7,428 bases of DNA from Saprospiraceae bacterium (lineage in GTDB: Bacteria > Bacteroidota > Bacteroidia > Chitinophagales > Saprospiraceae): the NCBI GenBank assembly GCA_025455635.1, contig JALOMF010000199.1:1-7428 (forward strand), read 5' to 3'. A model generated the notes under the pieces. The model had not been told where the DNA came from. It did no database searches and saw nothing but the letters and a program-made list of their open reading frames with translations. Each line of letters opens with the position of its first letter. Positions within the stretch are counted from its first letter, which is position 1. Both the position numbers and the translations under genes were made by a program. Shown in pieces: positions 7,274 through 7,428 of the stretch.

Positions 7274-7348
7274 GGGGAATTAGTTGAATTGGGGGAATTG
7301 GTTAAATTGGTAGGCACTTACCAATTTAACCAGTTTAACCAATTCCCC
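7274..7348. repeat. Palindrome with 18-bp tandem arm and alternative pairing registers
   Basis: The left side holds two tandem 18-bp units (7274-7291 and 7292-7309) that differ at two positions. A partial copy (GGGAATTG, 7266-7273) precedes them. Positions 7292-7310 pair with 7330-7348 over 19 bp with one G-U wobble. Alternatively, 7295-7312 pairs with 7319-7336 over 18 bp around a 6-base loop. These two folds exclude each other, and the first tandem unit offers a third, weaker register. It begins 9 bases after the methyltransferase stop. No T tract follows on the + strand, so it is not a textbook terminator, though it could stall polymerase or protect the 3' end of the transcript. Confidence 0.85.
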
Positions 7349-7355
7349 AAAAGAA

Positions 7356-7386
7356 ACGGCCTCGCCAAACGAATTGACAAGGCCGT
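7356..7386 (-). terminator. Small GC hairpin, possible terminator, better oriented for the minus strand
   Basis: ACGGCCT at 7356-7362 pairs with AGGCCGT at 7380-7386 around a 17-base loop. Read on the minus strand, the stem is followed by TTCTTTT, a fair terminator tail. On the + strand it is followed by ATGCAAATG, with no T run. This suggests a convergent gene just beyond the window edge, but could equally be part of the end of the methyltransferase transcript. The stem is only 7 bp and the loop is long. Positions 7387-7428 hold no supported feature. Confidence 0.4.
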
Positions 7387-7428
7387 ATGCAAATGGGAGT
7401 AATGTTGTTAAATCGGTCAGAGAATCAG

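Noticed and set aside
7282..7426. Minus-strand frame open across the last palindrome
   Set aside because: Its translation across 7282-7350 is low-complexity repeat made by the palindrome itself, with no start codon or family signal in view.
7387..7428. ATG with 14 open codons running off the window end
   Set aside because: It starts immediately after the 7356-7386 hairpin, has no visible promoter or leader, and is too short to judge. An open run of this length is expected by chance.
1..7428. Mobile element, phage or horizontally acquired island
   Set aside because: No transposase, integrase, terminal repeats, tRNA or abrupt composition change was seen. All genes are housekeeping families on one strand.

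Overview
This window is ordinary chromosomal housekeeping DNA, very probably from a member of the Bacteroidota. Four things support this. The succinate dehydrogenase operon has the sdhC-sdhA-sdhB order with a single b558-type cytochrome subunit. The sdh promoter matches the Bacteroidota form (TTTG, 19-base spacer, TAnnTTTG). None of the starts has a Shine-Dalgarno sequence; most follow A/T-rich leaders. The proteins also read as Bacteroidota-like. The moderate G+C content and the short-word intergenic palindromes would fit a Saprospiria- or Chitinophagia-like lineage, but that finer placement is inference.

Layout, all genes on the + strand. Positions 1-871 hold the C-terminal catalytic domain of a prolyl oligopeptidase (S9A), cut by the window edge. 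Positions 872-1092 hold a strong palindrome followed by the sdh promoter. Positions 1093-4668 hold sdhC, sdhA and sdhB, the three-subunit succinate:menaquinone oxidoreductase (complex II), with every expected cofactor ligand visible. A tandem 10-bp repeat that folds back on itself lies between sdhA and sdhB. A terminator hairpin follows sdhB at about 4710-4742. Positions 4892-6094 encode a NupG-like nucleoside:H+ symporter, whose last 8 bases overlap the start of an RlmI-type 23S rRNA m5C methyltransferase (6087-7265). The last 163 bases hold a palindrome with alternative registers and a second small hairpin, with no supported gene.

How the genes work together: the three sdh products form one membrane complex linking the TCA cycle to the menaquinone pool. 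The transporter and methyltransferase form a separate, translationally coupled pair. The peptidase is an unrelated upstream neighbour.

I found no undescribed defence, mobile or biosynthetic system. The least ordinary signal is in the spacers: three of them carry a long palindrome whose arms are themselves short tandem repeats, each built from a different word, and a fourth (before sdhA) carries what looks like half of such an element.
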